Notes under the pieces: generated by a model
Told to the model about the DNA's origin: nothing
Seen by the model: the letters and a program-made list of their open reading frames with translations, nothing else
Database searches by the model: none
Made by a program: the position numbers and the translations under genes
Assembly: GCF_003762905.1 (NCBI RefSeq)
Contig: NZ_RJKS01000001.1
Coordinates: 620,001-684,000, forward strand
Reading direction: 5' to 3'
Length of the DNA stretch: 64,000 nucleotides
Source of the DNA: Curtobacterium sp. ZW137
Lineage (GTDB): Bacteria > Actinomycetota > Actinomycetes > Actinomycetales > Microbacteriaceae
In this document: in pieces, positions 38,496 to 46,336 of the stretch
Layout of the letters: each line of letters begins with the position of its first letter
Position numbering within the stretch: position 1 is the first letter of the stretch

Positions 38496-39057
38496 AGTCG
38501 GTGATGCTGACGGTCGCGGCGACGTCCACGTCGGACGGCCCGCCGACGGCGCCCGCGGTGGCGAACAGGGTGGCCCCGAAGACCGCGCTCCAGAACGTCC
38601 GCGCATCGCGGGGGATCCCGTGCGCGCTCGTCCAGCCGTGGTCGCCGACGATGCGCTCGAGGTAGCGCTCGGACTGCCGGAACAGCACGGCGAGCAACGT
38701 GCCGGTGCGCTCGCGCAGGGCGTCGTCGTCCTGCGCGAGTCCGAGCGCGGTGACGAGGAGCCCGGTCGAGGGCATCGCGAGTGCGGTCCGGGCCAGGACG
38801 TCGCGGAACGCCGGCGCCGTCGTCGCCCGTCGACCGGCCGCCTGCAACCGCGTGGTGTCGCGGAGGAACCGGACGAAGGCGGCGTCGATCACGAGTCGGT
38901 CCTTCGAGCCGAAGTGGTGCGTGATCTGGTTCGGGTAGACCCCGGCGGCCCGCGCGACCTCGCTCACGGTCAGCGCGCGCGGACTGCGGTCGGCGAGGAG
39001 ATCGGCCGCCGCCGAGAGGATCCGGGCGCGTGTCGCCGTGCCCCGTGTGGTTGCCAT
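38494..39057 (-). CDS. TetR-family transcriptional regulator
   Basis: A 187-residue regulator. The helix-turn-helix spans about 10-50 (ARILSAAADLLADRSPRALTVSEVARAAGVYPNQITHHFGSKDRLV region, with the family-typical HHFGSKDRLV). The C-terminal ligand domain is Ala/Leu-rich. It is divergent from a ketoacyl synthase gene with a 30-base gap and almost certainly controls it and itself through palindromes overlapping the start. Ligand unknown. Confidence 0.9.
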   Translation of the reverse strand: MATTRGTATRARILSAAADLLADRSPRALTVSEVARAAGVYPNQITHHFGSKDRLVIDAAFVRFLRDTTRLQAAGRRATTAPAFRDVLARTALAMPSTGLLVTALGLAQDDDALRERTGTLLAVLFRQSERYLERIVGDHGWTSAHGIPRDARTFWSAVFGATLFATAGAVGGPSDVDVAATVSITD

Positions 39058-39064
39058 CGCTGAA

Positions 39065-39100
39065 TTGTACGTGGTACAACTCCACTTGTGCAGCATACAA
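39065..39100. promoter_or_regulatory. Operator pair for TetR/ketoacyl synthase
   Basis: TTGTAC-GTG-GTACAA (39065-39079) is a perfect 6-bp palindrome; TTGTG-CAGCA-TACAA (39086-39100) is a related degenerate copy 21 bases on. The first overlaps TACAAC (39075-39080), which lies seven bases before the GTG of the ketoacyl synthase and reads as its -10, so repressor binding would block transcription. Confidence 0.7.
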
Positions 39101-40332
39101 ATCGAGACTCCGACGACATCGTCATCACCGGCTACGGCGCCGTCTCGCCGTTCGGGCACGGCGTCGCCCCGCTCTGGCACGCGCTCGTCGCCGGGCGGTC
39201 CGGCGTCCACGAACTGCAGCGGGACGGCGACCTCTGGGCGCAGGTCCCGATCCGGATCGGCGCCGACGCGGACCTGGACGCCGACGCGGCACTCGGCCGG
39301 GTGCGTGCGAAACGCCTCGACCGGAGCCAGCAGCTCGCGCTCGTCGCGTCCGAGGAGGCGTGGGCCGACGCCGGCGCGCCGTCCGTCGACCCCGAGCGGC
39401 TCGCGGTCGTCCTCGGGACCGGGATCGGCGGGATCGAGACCCTGCTCGACGCGCACGACGAGCTCGGTCGGAACGGCGCCAGGCGGGTGTCGCCGCGGAC
39501 GGTGCCGATGCTCATGGCGAACGGCGCCGCCGCGCAGATCAGCATCGACCTCGATGCCCGGGCCGGTGCGTACACGACCGTCTCGGCGTGCGCGTCGGGT
39601 GCGGAGGCCATCGCGATGGCCGCCCGGCTGATCCGGAGCGGTGAGGCGGACGTGGTCGTCACCGGGGGAGCGGAGGCCGCGGTCACCCCGGTCACGATGG
39701 CCTCGTTCGCGCAGTCCCAGGCGCTCGCCAAGCCGAACGGTGAGGACCCGGTGACGCTGTCCCGGCCGTTCGACGTGTCCCGACGCGGCTTCGTGCTCGG
39801 TGAGGGCGCCGGGATCGTCGTGCTCGAACGGGCATCGCACGCGGCGGCCCGGAACACCCGGGTGCACGCGGTGCTGGCGGGGTGGGGGATCACCTCCGAT
39901 GCCTTCCACATCACCGCGCCGCGGCCGGACGGGTCGGGTCAGGAGCGCGCCATGACCTCGGCGCTCCGGATGGCCGGGCTCACCGGTGCCGACGTCGACC
40001 ACGTCAACGCGCACGCCACGTCGACGCCGGTCGGGGACGCCAGCGAGGCGCAGGCGATCGCACGGGTCGTCGGTCGGGAGGCGGTGGTCACCGCGCCGAA
40101 GAGCGCGATCGGCCACATGTTCGGTGCGGCAGGGGCTGTCGAGACGATCCTCACCATCCGCGCGCTGGAGACCGGGGTGGTGCCGCCGACGCTGAACCTG
40201 GAGCACCTCGACCCGGCGATCGACCTCGACGTGGTGTCGGGGACGGCTCGGTCGACGACGATCCGGGCGGCGCTGAACAACTCGTTCGGGTTCGGCGGGC
40301 AGAACGCGTCGCTGGTGCTCAGCGCGGCGTGA
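39088..40332 (+). CDS. Beta-ketoacyl-ACP synthase II (FabF-like), orphan
   Basis: A 414-residue KAS II-type condensing enzyme. The catalytic triad is complete: Cys168 in SACASG, His in NAHATSTPVGD and His in KSAIGHMFGAAG; the C-terminal NNSFGFGGQNASLVL is also conserved. No acyl carrier protein, ketoreductase or other fatty acid gene is beside it, so it is a stand-alone FabF, perhaps tuning chain length under TetR control. The GTG at 39088 seems leaderless; no ATG suits better. It overlaps the convergent Xre gene by 14 bases. Confidence 0.9.
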   Translation: MQHTNRDSDDIVITGYGAVSPFGHGVAPLWHALVAGRSGVHELQRDGDLWAQVPIRIGADADLDADAALGRVRAKRLDRSQQLALVASEEAWADAGAPSVDPERLAVVLGTGIGGIETLLDAHDELGRNGARRVSPRTVPMLMANGAAAQISIDLDARAGAYTTVSACASGAEAIAMAARLIRSGEADVVVTGGAEAAVTPVTMASFAQSQALAKPNGEDPVTLSRPFDVSRRGFVLGEGAGIVVLERASHAAARNTRVHAVLAGWGITSDAFHITAPRPDGSGQERAMTSALRMAGLTGADVDHVNAHATSTPVGDASEAQAIARVVGREAVVTAPKSAIGHMFGAAGAVETILTIRALETGVVPPTLNLEHLDPAIDLDVVSGTARSTTIRAALNNSFGFGGQNASLVLSAA

Positions 40333-41152
40333 GCGTCTGCAGCCCGGTCACCCGGAGGAGGTCGAGTTTCGCGGCGTCCTCGGAACCCGGCACCGCGGTG
40401 TAGACGACGATCCGGAGGTCCCCGCCGGGCACGCTGAGCACGTCGCAGTCCACCGCGATCGGCCCCACCGGCGTCCGGAGCGTCTTCCGGCTCGCCCGGT
40501 GCTCGGCCACGCGCGCCGTCGCCCACCGCCGCTCGAACTCCGGGGACTCGCGGCGCAACCGCGCGACGAGGTCGGCGAGCTGCCGGTCACCCGGGTACCG
40601 CCCGAGCGCGGCGCGGAGGTCGGCGACCAGGTCGCTGGAGAACTCCTCCTGGTGGTCGTCGTCGTACTCGACGCCGTCGTGACCGACCATGAAGTGCCGC
40701 CACACCAGGTTCCGCTCCGGCCCGACGAGTCGCTCGGGGTCGCCGGTGAGCGCCGCCCAGAGGCCGTTCCACAGCAGGATGTCGTGGGTCGCCGTGAACA
40801 CGGCGAGGGGCACGTCGCCGAGCCGGTCGACCACACGCTGCACCCCCGGGGTGATGTGCCGGGGCACGACACCGCGCGACGGGGGAGCGGCGTCGGCGAC
40901 ACGGAACAGGTGGTCGCGCTCCTCCGTGGTGAGGCGGAGGGCGGTGGCGAGCGAGCCGAGGAGCTGCGGGGAGGGGTTCGTCGACCGGCCCTGTTCGAGA
41001 CGCACGACGTAGTCGACGCTCACCCCGGCGAGTGCTGCGAGTTCCTCGCGGCGGAGCCCCGGCGTCCGACGGCCGGGTGCCGCGGGCAGCCCGACCTCCT
41101 CCGGGGTCACCCGGTCGCGCCAGGACCGCAGCACGTTCGCGAACTCGCTCAT
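40319..41152 (-). CDS. Xre-family regulator with MmyB-like ligand domain
   Basis: A 277-residue protein with an N-terminal helix-turn-helix (RREELAALAGVSVDYVVRLEQGR, about 34-56) and a C-terminal PAS-like MmyB domain (VVPRHITPGVQRVVDRL through RRWATARV). Such proteins are abundant in Actinobacteria and usually lie divergent from the reductase they control, as here. GGGAGG lies before the ATG at 41152. Effector unknown. Confidence 0.9.
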   Translation of the reverse strand: MSEFANVLRSWRDRVTPEEVGLPAAPGRRTPGLRREELAALAGVSVDYVVRLEQGRSTNPSPQLLGSLATALRLTTEERDHLFRVADAAPPSRGVVPRHITPGVQRVVDRLGDVPLAVFTATHDILLWNGLWAALTGDPERLVGPERNLVWRHFMVGHDGVEYDDDHQEEFSSDLVADLRAALGRYPGDRQLADLVARLRRESPEFERRWATARVAEHRASRKTLRTPVGPIAVDCDVLSVPGGDLRIVVYTAVPGSEDAAKLDLLRVTGLQTLTPR

Positions 41153-41187
41153 GCGTCCATCCTCCCTCGGACCCGCCGCCCCGAGGT

Positions 41188-41204
41188 GGTACTCCCGGTC
41201 CCAC
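41188..41204. promoter_or_regulatory. Possible operator between Xre regulator and SDR
   Basis: TGGTACTCCCGGTCCCA contains the inverted half-sites TGG-AC and GT-CCA around five bases. It lies in the 101-base divergent region, 36 bases from the regulator start. Confidence 0.35.
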
Positions 41205-41253
41205 TGTCGAAGGGCACCTGGGTCATCCGCGACCACGGGACGAGGCTGGGCCC

Positions 41254-41934
41254 ATGACCACCACACTCATCACCGGAGCCAACCGCAGCCTGGGGCTCGA
41301 GACCACCCGCCGACTCGTCGAGGCCGGCCACACCGTGTACGCCGGGATGCGCGACCCCGCAGCCGGCGACGCGGCCCGGGCACTCGGCGCACACGTCGTC
41401 GCGATCGACGTCACCGACCAGGCGAGCGTCGACGCGGCCATCGCCTCCCTGCCGGAGCTCGACGTCCTCGTGAACAACGCCGGGATCCTCGGCACCTCGT
41501 TCGGCGTCGACGACCTCGACGCCGCCGCGATCGCCCACGTCCTCGACACCAACGTCACCGGCATCGTCCGGGTCACCCAGGCCGCGCTCCCGCTGCTCCG
41601 CGCGTCGTCGAACCCGGTCGTCGTCAACGTCGCGTCGGGGGTCGGGTTCGCACGGTGGCTCAGCACGCCGGGCCGCGACGAGTACCCGGTGCCCGCGATC
41701 CCGTACGCCGCGTCGAAGGGTGCCGTGATCGCGCTCACCGTGCAGTACGCGAAGAACCTGCCGACCTTCCGGGTGAACGCGAGCGACCCCGGGTACACCG
41801 CGACGGAGTTCAACGGGTTCGGCGGGCACCAGACCGTCACCGAGGGCACGGACGCGACCGTCGCGCTGGCCACGCTCGGCGCGGACGGGCCGACGGGCGA
41901 GTTCCACGACCGGACGGGCCGCATCGAGTACTGA
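41254..41934 (+). CDS. Short-chain dehydrogenase/reductase
   Basis: A 226-residue classical SDR. Cofactor site TLITGANRSLGLETTRRL with T-G-x3-(S)-x-G variation, D in AIDVTDQ, NNAG in LVNNAGILG, catalytic Ser region VNVASGVG and YAASKGA with Tyr and Lys. Divergent from the MmyB-type regulator, which probably controls it. Substrate unknown. Confidence 0.9.
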   Translation: MTTTLITGANRSLGLETTRRLVEAGHTVYAGMRDPAAGDAARALGAHVVAIDVTDQASVDAAIASLPELDVLVNNAGILGTSFGVDDLDAAAIAHVLDTNVTGIVRVTQAALPLLRASSNPVVVNVASGVGFARWLSTPGRDEYPVPAIPYAASKGAVIALTVQYAKNLPTFRVNASDPGYTATEFNGFGGHQTVTEGTDATVALATLGADGPTGEFHDRTGRIEY

Positions 41935-42016
41935 CCGGCAGCCCGCAGCCCGCGGCCGACCCAGCCCGGCCCGGTCGGGACGGGGTCGTCCGGCGCGGTC
42001 GCCGCGTCGAGCCGGC

Positions 42017-42631
42017 TCAGTCGTCGGACGGGGTGCAGCGGCGGAGCGTCGCGACCACGACGAGCGCCGCGGCGAGGACGAGCGCGCCACCGCCGACCCA
42101 GAGTGCCGCCCAGGGCGTGCCGCTCTCGTCGGCGGCCGACGCGGGCCCCGTGGCCTCGAGCGTCACCTCGATCTCGGTCGGCCCCGGGCTCGGGTCCTCA
42201 CTCGGGCTCACGCTCGGGGAAGCAGCCGTCGGGGTGGTCGCGGGCAGCGCCGCGGTGAACCCGAGTTCGCCCGTGATCGGGTGCCCGTCGGGGGAGACGT
42301 ACCGCCAGCGCACCGTGTACGCGCCGTCGGTCAGCGCGACGGCCTTCGACATCGTCGTGCCGTCGACCAGGACCTGGCCGGTGGAGACGTCCGCACCGGC
42401 TCCGTCCCGGACCTCGATGCGGAGTCCCGCGTCGAGTCCGGTGAGCGGCGCCTCGGAGAACGTGAGGTCGACGCGATCGATCGGGGCGTGCACCGTCTGA
42501 CCATCGGTCGGGTTGCTCGACACGAGGGCCGAGTGGGCGTCGGCGGGATCGGCGAGCACCAGGCTCGTCAGACCGACGACGACGGCGAACAGGGACATCC
42601 GGACGCTGCGGCGGACCGCGGTGGGGGACAT
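42017..42631 (-). CDS. copC: CopC-domain copper resistance protein
   Basis: A 204-residue exported protein: signal peptide (about 1-33, ending ADAH), a CopC domain starting HSALVSSNPTDGQTV whose first histidine would be the amino-terminal copper ligand, YTVRWRYVSPDGHPITGELGF, then a Pro/Ser-rich linker and a C-terminal transmembrane helix (WAALWVGGGALVLAAALVVVATL). CopD/YcnJ is not adjacent. TAGAAT lies six bases before the ATG. Confidence 0.92.
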   Translation of the reverse strand: MSPTAVRRSVRMSLFAVVVGLTSLVLADPADAHSALVSSNPTDGQTVHAPIDRVDLTFSEAPLTGLDAGLRIEVRDGAGADVSTGQVLVDGTTMSKAVALTDGAYTVRWRYVSPDGHPITGELGFTAALPATTPTAASPSVSPSEDPSPGPTEIEVTLEATGPASAADESGTPWAALWVGGGALVLAAALVVVATLRRCTPSDD

Positions 42632-42637
42632 GCGGCA

Positions 42638-42643
42638 ATTCTA
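42638..42643 (-). promoter_or_regulatory. -10 element of copC
   Basis: TAGAAT on the minus strand, six bases from the ATG at 42631. Closest to the TATAAT consensus of all the leaderless-type promoters here. Confidence 0.5.
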
Positions 42644-42690
42644 CGAGATGTCGAACGCTCGCCGTCGCCCCGGACTGGCAGGGTGGACGC

Positions 42691-43722
42691 ATGCGCGCAG
42701 TCCGGTACCAGCAGTTCGGGACGCTCCCCGAGATCGTCGACGTCGACCGACCCACGTGTCCTCCGGACGGCGTCGTCGTGGAGGTGGCTGCCACGGGCGT
42801 CTGCCGGAGCGACTGGCACGCCTGGCGCGGCCACGACGACTCCGTGCACCTGCCGCACGTCCCGGGTCACGAGTTCGCGGGCGTCGTCGTCGAGGTCGGC
42901 GCCGAGGTCCGACACCACCGGCTCGGTGCCCGTGTCACCGCGCCGTTCGTCTTCGCGTGCGGCACCTGCCGGGAGTGCCTGGCGGGACAGACCCAGGTCT
43001 GCACACGGCAGGAGCAACCAGGGTTCACGCTGCCCGGCTCGTTCGCCGAGCTCCTCGCCATCCCGCACGCCGACGTGAACCTCGTCGCGCTGCCCGACGC
43101 GGTCGCGTTCGTCGACGCCGCCGGACTCGGATGCCGCTTCGGGACCGCCTACCACGCCCTCCACGAGCGCGGGCGGGTGCGTGCTGGTGAGCACGTCGTC
43201 GTCGTCGGCTGCGGGGGAGTCGGGCTCTCCGCGATCGTGGTCGCCGTCGCCGCCGGAGCCCACGTCGTCGCGGTCGACGTCTCGCCCGCGGCACTCGCGC
43301 GTGCGGCCGCGCTCGGCGCGGACACCGTGACGTCCGGTCCGGCCGCCGTCGACGAGGTCCGTGCACGCACCGACGGGGGAGCGCACCTGTCGATCGACGC
43401 GTTCGGCAGCCGCGCCACCTCGGTCACCGCGGTCGCGTCGCTCCGCCCGCGTGGTCGCCACGTCCAGGTCGGTCTCCTGCTCGACGAAGAAGCCGCCCCG
43501 GCGATCCCGATGGGCCGCGTCATCGCCGAGGAGCTCGAGCTGCTCGGCAGCCACGGCATCTCCGTGGGGGAGTACGCCGCGATGCTCGACGACATCGTCA
43601 CCGGACGCCTCGACCCGGGTGTCACGCTGGGGCGCACCATCACCTTCGACGAGCTCCCGGACGCGCTCGTGGCCATGGACGGTCCGGCGGCGCAGGCGGG
43701 GATGACGGTCGCGCTCGTCTGA
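42691..43722 (+). CDS. Zinc-dependent alcohol dehydrogenase family protein
   Basis: A 343-residue medium-chain dehydrogenase. Catalytic zinc ligands lie in GVCRSDWHAW and GHEFAG, the structural zinc in CGTCRECLAGQTQVC (four cysteines), and the NAD(P) fold in VVVVGCGGVGLSAIVVA. Length is normal. It is divergent from copC with a 59-base gap and no link to copper is evident. Substrate unknown. Confidence 0.93.
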   Translation: MRAVRYQQFGTLPEIVDVDRPTCPPDGVVVEVAATGVCRSDWHAWRGHDDSVHLPHVPGHEFAGVVVEVGAEVRHHRLGARVTAPFVFACGTCRECLAGQTQVCTRQEQPGFTLPGSFAELLAIPHADVNLVALPDAVAFVDAAGLGCRFGTAYHALHERGRVRAGEHVVVVGCGGVGLSAIVVAVAAGAHVVAVDVSPAALARAAALGADTVTSGPAAVDEVRARTDGGAHLSIDAFGSRATSVTAVASLRPRGRHVQVGLLLDEEAAPAIPMGRVIAEELELLGSHGISVGEYAAMLDDIVTGRLDPGVTLGRTITFDELPDALVAMDGPAAQAGMTVALV

Positions 43723-43745
43723 GACGACGCCCACCAGGGCTCGCC

Positions 43746-43751
43746 TACGGT
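43746..43751 (+). promoter_or_regulatory. -10 element of the lipoprotein gene
   Basis: TACGGT, seven bases before the ATG at 43759. The 36-base gap after the dehydrogenase otherwise holds nothing. Confidence 0.45.
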
Positions 43752-43758
43752 CGCGCTC

Positions 43759-44244
43759 ATGACGACGAACAGGAAGACCGTCTCGGCGCTGCTCGCCGCC
43801 GCAGGCATCGCCCTCGTGCTCAGCGGCTGTGTCGGGAACGCGCAGAAGCTCGACCCCGCCGCGACCGGCCCGCTGGCGGAGAACACGACCCCGGCAGCCG
43901 AGTGCGGATCCGCTTCGGGCGCCGCGGTCGCCGCCCTCACCCAGACCGCGAAGGGCCTCGACGGCGACCTGCTCGCGAAGGTCCAGCCGGGCGACGGTGG
44001 GTGGTACATCGGTGCCGCGATCACGCCGGCGTCCGGCAGCGCACTGTCGGACGACGACGTCGCGGTGTGGGGCAGCACGAAGGACCCGAGCAGCGGTGAC
44101 TTCGACGGGCAGCTCGTGCCGGTGAACGACCTCGCGAAGGACGCGGACACGGCAGCGGCGCCGGCGACGTCCGATACCTTCAGTGCGACGTCCAACGCGG
44201 CCGAGCTCGTGCAGGACTGCGTCGTCTACAGCTCGGAGCACTGA
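43759..44244 (+). CDS. Putative lipoprotein of unknown function
   Basis: A 161-residue protein with a lipoprotein signal: MTTNRK, hydrophobic core, lipobox LSGC with the modified cysteine near 24. The mature part has two further cysteines (AAECGS and VQDCVV), possibly a disulfide, and the pattern GWYIGAAITPASGSALSDDDVAVW. No domain recognised. It would be a substrate of Lgt, LspA and the Lnt encoded in this window. Confidence 0.8.
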   Translation: MTTNRKTVSALLAAAGIALVLSGCVGNAQKLDPAATGPLAENTTPAAECGSASGAAVAALTQTAKGLDGDLLAKVQPGDGGWYIGAAITPASGSALSDDDVAVWGSTKDPSSGDFDGQLVPVNDLAKDADTAAAPATSDTFSATSNAAELVQDCVVYSSEH

Positions 44245-44314
44245 GCCGCGCCACGGAACGGCGGAGCGCGAAGCCTCATCCGCAAGGGGTGAAGCAGGCC
44301 GCCTGCGCCGCTCC

Positions 44315-44320
44315 TACGCT
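44315..44320 (+). promoter_or_regulatory. -10 element of the HerA-like gene
   Basis: TACGCT, nine bases before the ATG at 44330; no ribosome site is visible. Confidence 0.4.
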
Positions 44321-44329
44321 CGGCCCATC

Positions 44330-45754
44330 ATGCAGCGCAGCCAGGAACCCACCCCGAGCACCGACCGTGCCGGCACCGCCTCATCGCAGGACGGTCGACG
44401 CCTCGACCTCCACGTCCCGCTCGAGAGCGGCCTCGCGATCGGGTCGATCGTCACCGTGACCGACGATGCCGGGGTCCAGGTCGGGCAGGTGCACGACCTC
44501 TCGCTCTCGTCGGACGGCTCGTCGCGGGGGAGCGGGTCCCTCCTCGGCGCGCTCGCGGACGACGGCTCGCTGACGCCGGGCGCGACACGCGCGTTCGGGA
44601 GCGCCGTGCTCGCGCCGGCGGCCCCGGACGTGTCGACGCGTCTGTTCGGGGGATCCGGCGAGCTGCTCGAGCTCGGGACCCTGCGTGTGGGTCACCCGGT
44701 CCCGGTCGGCGTCCTCGCCGCACGGCTCAACCGACACACGTTCTGGTGCGGGCAGAGCGGCTCGGGGAAGACCTACGCGCTGGGCGTCCTGCTCGAACAG
44801 GTCCTGCTGCACACGCGGCTCCCGATGGTGATCCTGGATCCCAACAGCGACTTCGTCGCCCTGGGGGAGCGTGCCGGGACCGCGTCGACGGCGGCCGGCC
44901 GTGCCGCGCAGGACGAGCTGCAGCACCGGAGCGTGCGGGTGCTCCGACCGCGTCCCGGCGATCACGAAGCACTCCGTGTCCGGTTCACCGCGCTGTCGAT
45001 GGAGGGGAAGGCCGCTGTCCTGCGGCTCGACCCGGTCGCGGACCGCGACGAGTACAACGAGCTGGTCCACCTCGAGCTCGAGGTGGGGAGCCAGGACACG
45101 ACGCAGATCGTGCCGCAGCTCCGCACGCGCGACTCCGCCGCGGCCCGGGCGCTCTCGGCACGGGTCGAGAACCTCGGGCTCCTCGGATGGGACCTGTGGG
45201 CGCGCGAGCACCGAGCCGCTGCGGAGGTCCTCGACGAACGGCCCGACGCGACGGTGCTCGACCTCGCGGGCTTCTCGAACCCGGACGAGTACCTGGTCGT
45301 GGCGATGTCCGTCCTCGACGACCTCTGGGCGAAGCGGGAACGACGACGGCCGCTGCTCGTCGTCATCGACGAGGCGCACAACCTCTGTCCGTCGGACGAC
45401 GGCTCGCCCCTGCAGAACGCGGTCCGCGACCGGATCGTCCAGATCGCCGCCGAGGGGCGCAAGTACGGGCTCTGGCTGTTGCTCTCGACACAGCGACCGG
45501 CGAAGGTGCAGCGGAACGTGATCTCGCAGTGCGACAACCTCGCACTGATGCGGATGAGTTCACCGTCGGACATCGCGGAGCTGGCGACGCTCTTCGGCTT
45601 CGTGCCCGTTCCGATGCTCGAGGAGTCGCCGTTCTTCCGCCAGGGGGAAGCGCTCCTGGCCGGCGGCTTCGTCCCGGCGCCGACCGCGATCACGATGGGC
45701 GAGCGGCTGACCCGTCAGGGCGGTGGGGACGTTCGTGTGCCGCTCAGGTCATGA
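44330..45754 (+). CDS. HerA/DUF87-type ATPase
   Basis: A 474-residue FtsK/HerA-superfamily ATPase. An N-terminal HAS-barrel-like region (about 20-130) precedes Walker A CGQSGSGKTYALGV (about 140) and Walker B PLLVVIDEAHNLCP (about 345), then RKYGLWLLLSTQRPAKV, the sensor/arginine motif, and ISQCDNLALMRMSSPSD. HerA proteins form hexamers that translocate DNA, often with the nuclease NurA or in anti-phage pairs with Sir2 or other effectors; none of these is adjacent. Role unknown. Confidence 0.87.
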   Translation: MQRSQEPTPSTDRAGTASSQDGRRLDLHVPLESGLAIGSIVTVTDDAGVQVGQVHDLSLSSDGSSRGSGSLLGALADDGSLTPGATRAFGSAVLAPAAPDVSTRLFGGSGELLELGTLRVGHPVPVGVLAARLNRHTFWCGQSGSGKTYALGVLLEQVLLHTRLPMVILDPNSDFVALGERAGTASTAAGRAAQDELQHRSVRVLRPRPGDHEALRVRFTALSMEGKAAVLRLDPVADRDEYNELVHLELEVGSQDTTQIVPQLRTRDSAAARALSARVENLGLLGWDLWAREHRAAAEVLDERPDATVLDLAGFSNPDEYLVVAMSVLDDLWAKRERRRPLLVVIDEAHNLCPSDDGSPLQNAVRDRIVQIAAEGRKYGLWLLLSTQRPAKVQRNVISQCDNLALMRMSSPSDIAELATLFGFVPVPMLEESPFFRQGEALLAGGFVPAPTAITMGERLTRQGGGDVRVPLRS

Positions 45755-45776
45755 GCCTCGCGCCACGTGACCTGAC

Positions 45777-45790
45777 ATAATATGCATTAT
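45777..45790. promoter_or_regulatory. AT-rich palindrome in a convergent gap
   Basis: ATAAT-ATGC-ATTAT, a 14-base inverted repeat in the 67-base gap between the convergent HerA-like and VOC genes. It is strikingly AT-rich for this genome and resembles a MarR-type operator, but no gene starts next to it. Confidence 0.4.
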
Positions 45791-45821
45791 CGGCGCGCGG
45801 CCGAGCGTGCTCCGGAGGACG

Positions 45822-46202
45822 TCAGAGCGGTCCGGCGAGCCCCACCAGGTTGCCCGCAGGGTCCGCGATGTGCGCCACCGCGACGAAGCCGTCCTCGTTC
45901 CGCTGCACGTCCATCACCAGCGTCCCCCCGAGCTCGACGGCGTGACGGACCGAAGCGGCCACGTCGTCCACACCGACGTAGAACACTGTGTGCGCGCCGA
46001 ACCCGGGGCCGCCGCCGATGCCGCCTGCCGCTGCGCCCGCGCTCGGGTCCGGCTCGACGAACGCGTACGAAGACGGCTCGGACACCGCGGGCGCGACCGG
46101 CGCTCCGGCCGGTGCGTCCCAGCCGAACAGCGCGCCGTAGAACCTGCGGAGCCGCTCGGGGTCCGGGCCGATGACCTCGACGTGCACGATGGGTCGTCCC
46201 AT
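45822..46202 (-). CDS. VOC-family protein (glyoxalase/bleomycin resistance fold)
   Basis: A 126-residue VOC protein with GRPIVHVEVIGPDPERLRRFYGALFGW, HTVFYVGVDDVAASVRHAVELGG and AVAHIADPAGNLVGL, the two beta-alpha-beta-beta-beta modules with potential metal ligands. Substrate unknown. The ATG at 46202 is preferred; the longer frame upstream overlaps the divergent promoter. It faces an SDR gene across 134 bases. Confidence 0.88.
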   Translation of the reverse strand: MGRPIVHVEVIGPDPERLRRFYGALFGWDAPAGAPVAPAVSEPSSYAFVEPDPSAGAAAGGIGGGPGFGAHTVFYVGVDDVAASVRHAVELGGTLVMDVQRNEDGFVAVAHIADPAGNLVGLAGPL

Positions 46203-46291
46203 GCAGTCAGCCTGCTCCGCCCGGCTCGTCCTGTCCACCGTCGGCACCGGAACGACTCCGGCCGATCCGTCGCCAGCGGCGCCGACGTGGT

Positions 46292-46314
46292 AGTCAGGCA
46301 CGAGCGTACTGACT
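46292..46314. promoter_or_regulatory. Inverted repeat upstream of the SDR gene
   Basis: AGTCAG (46292-46297) / CTGACT (46309-46314) around 11 bases, with another AGTCAG at 46205-46210 near the VOC start. Candidate operator for the divergent VOC/SDR pair. Confidence 0.3.
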
Positions 46315-46336
46315 CCCCCGGCGGAAGGAACCACCC

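Noticed and set aside
37881..38606. Minus-strand frame with Pro-Glu-Pro-Thr repeats over the 27-bp repeats
   Set aside because: It crosses the TetR gene out of frame and the HPr domain antisense; the repeats simply have a period divisible by three.
44330..45754. HerA-Sir2 or HerA-NurA defence system
   Set aside because: No Sir2, NurA, DUF4297 or other effector gene lies next to the ATPase, so calling it a defence system is not supported.
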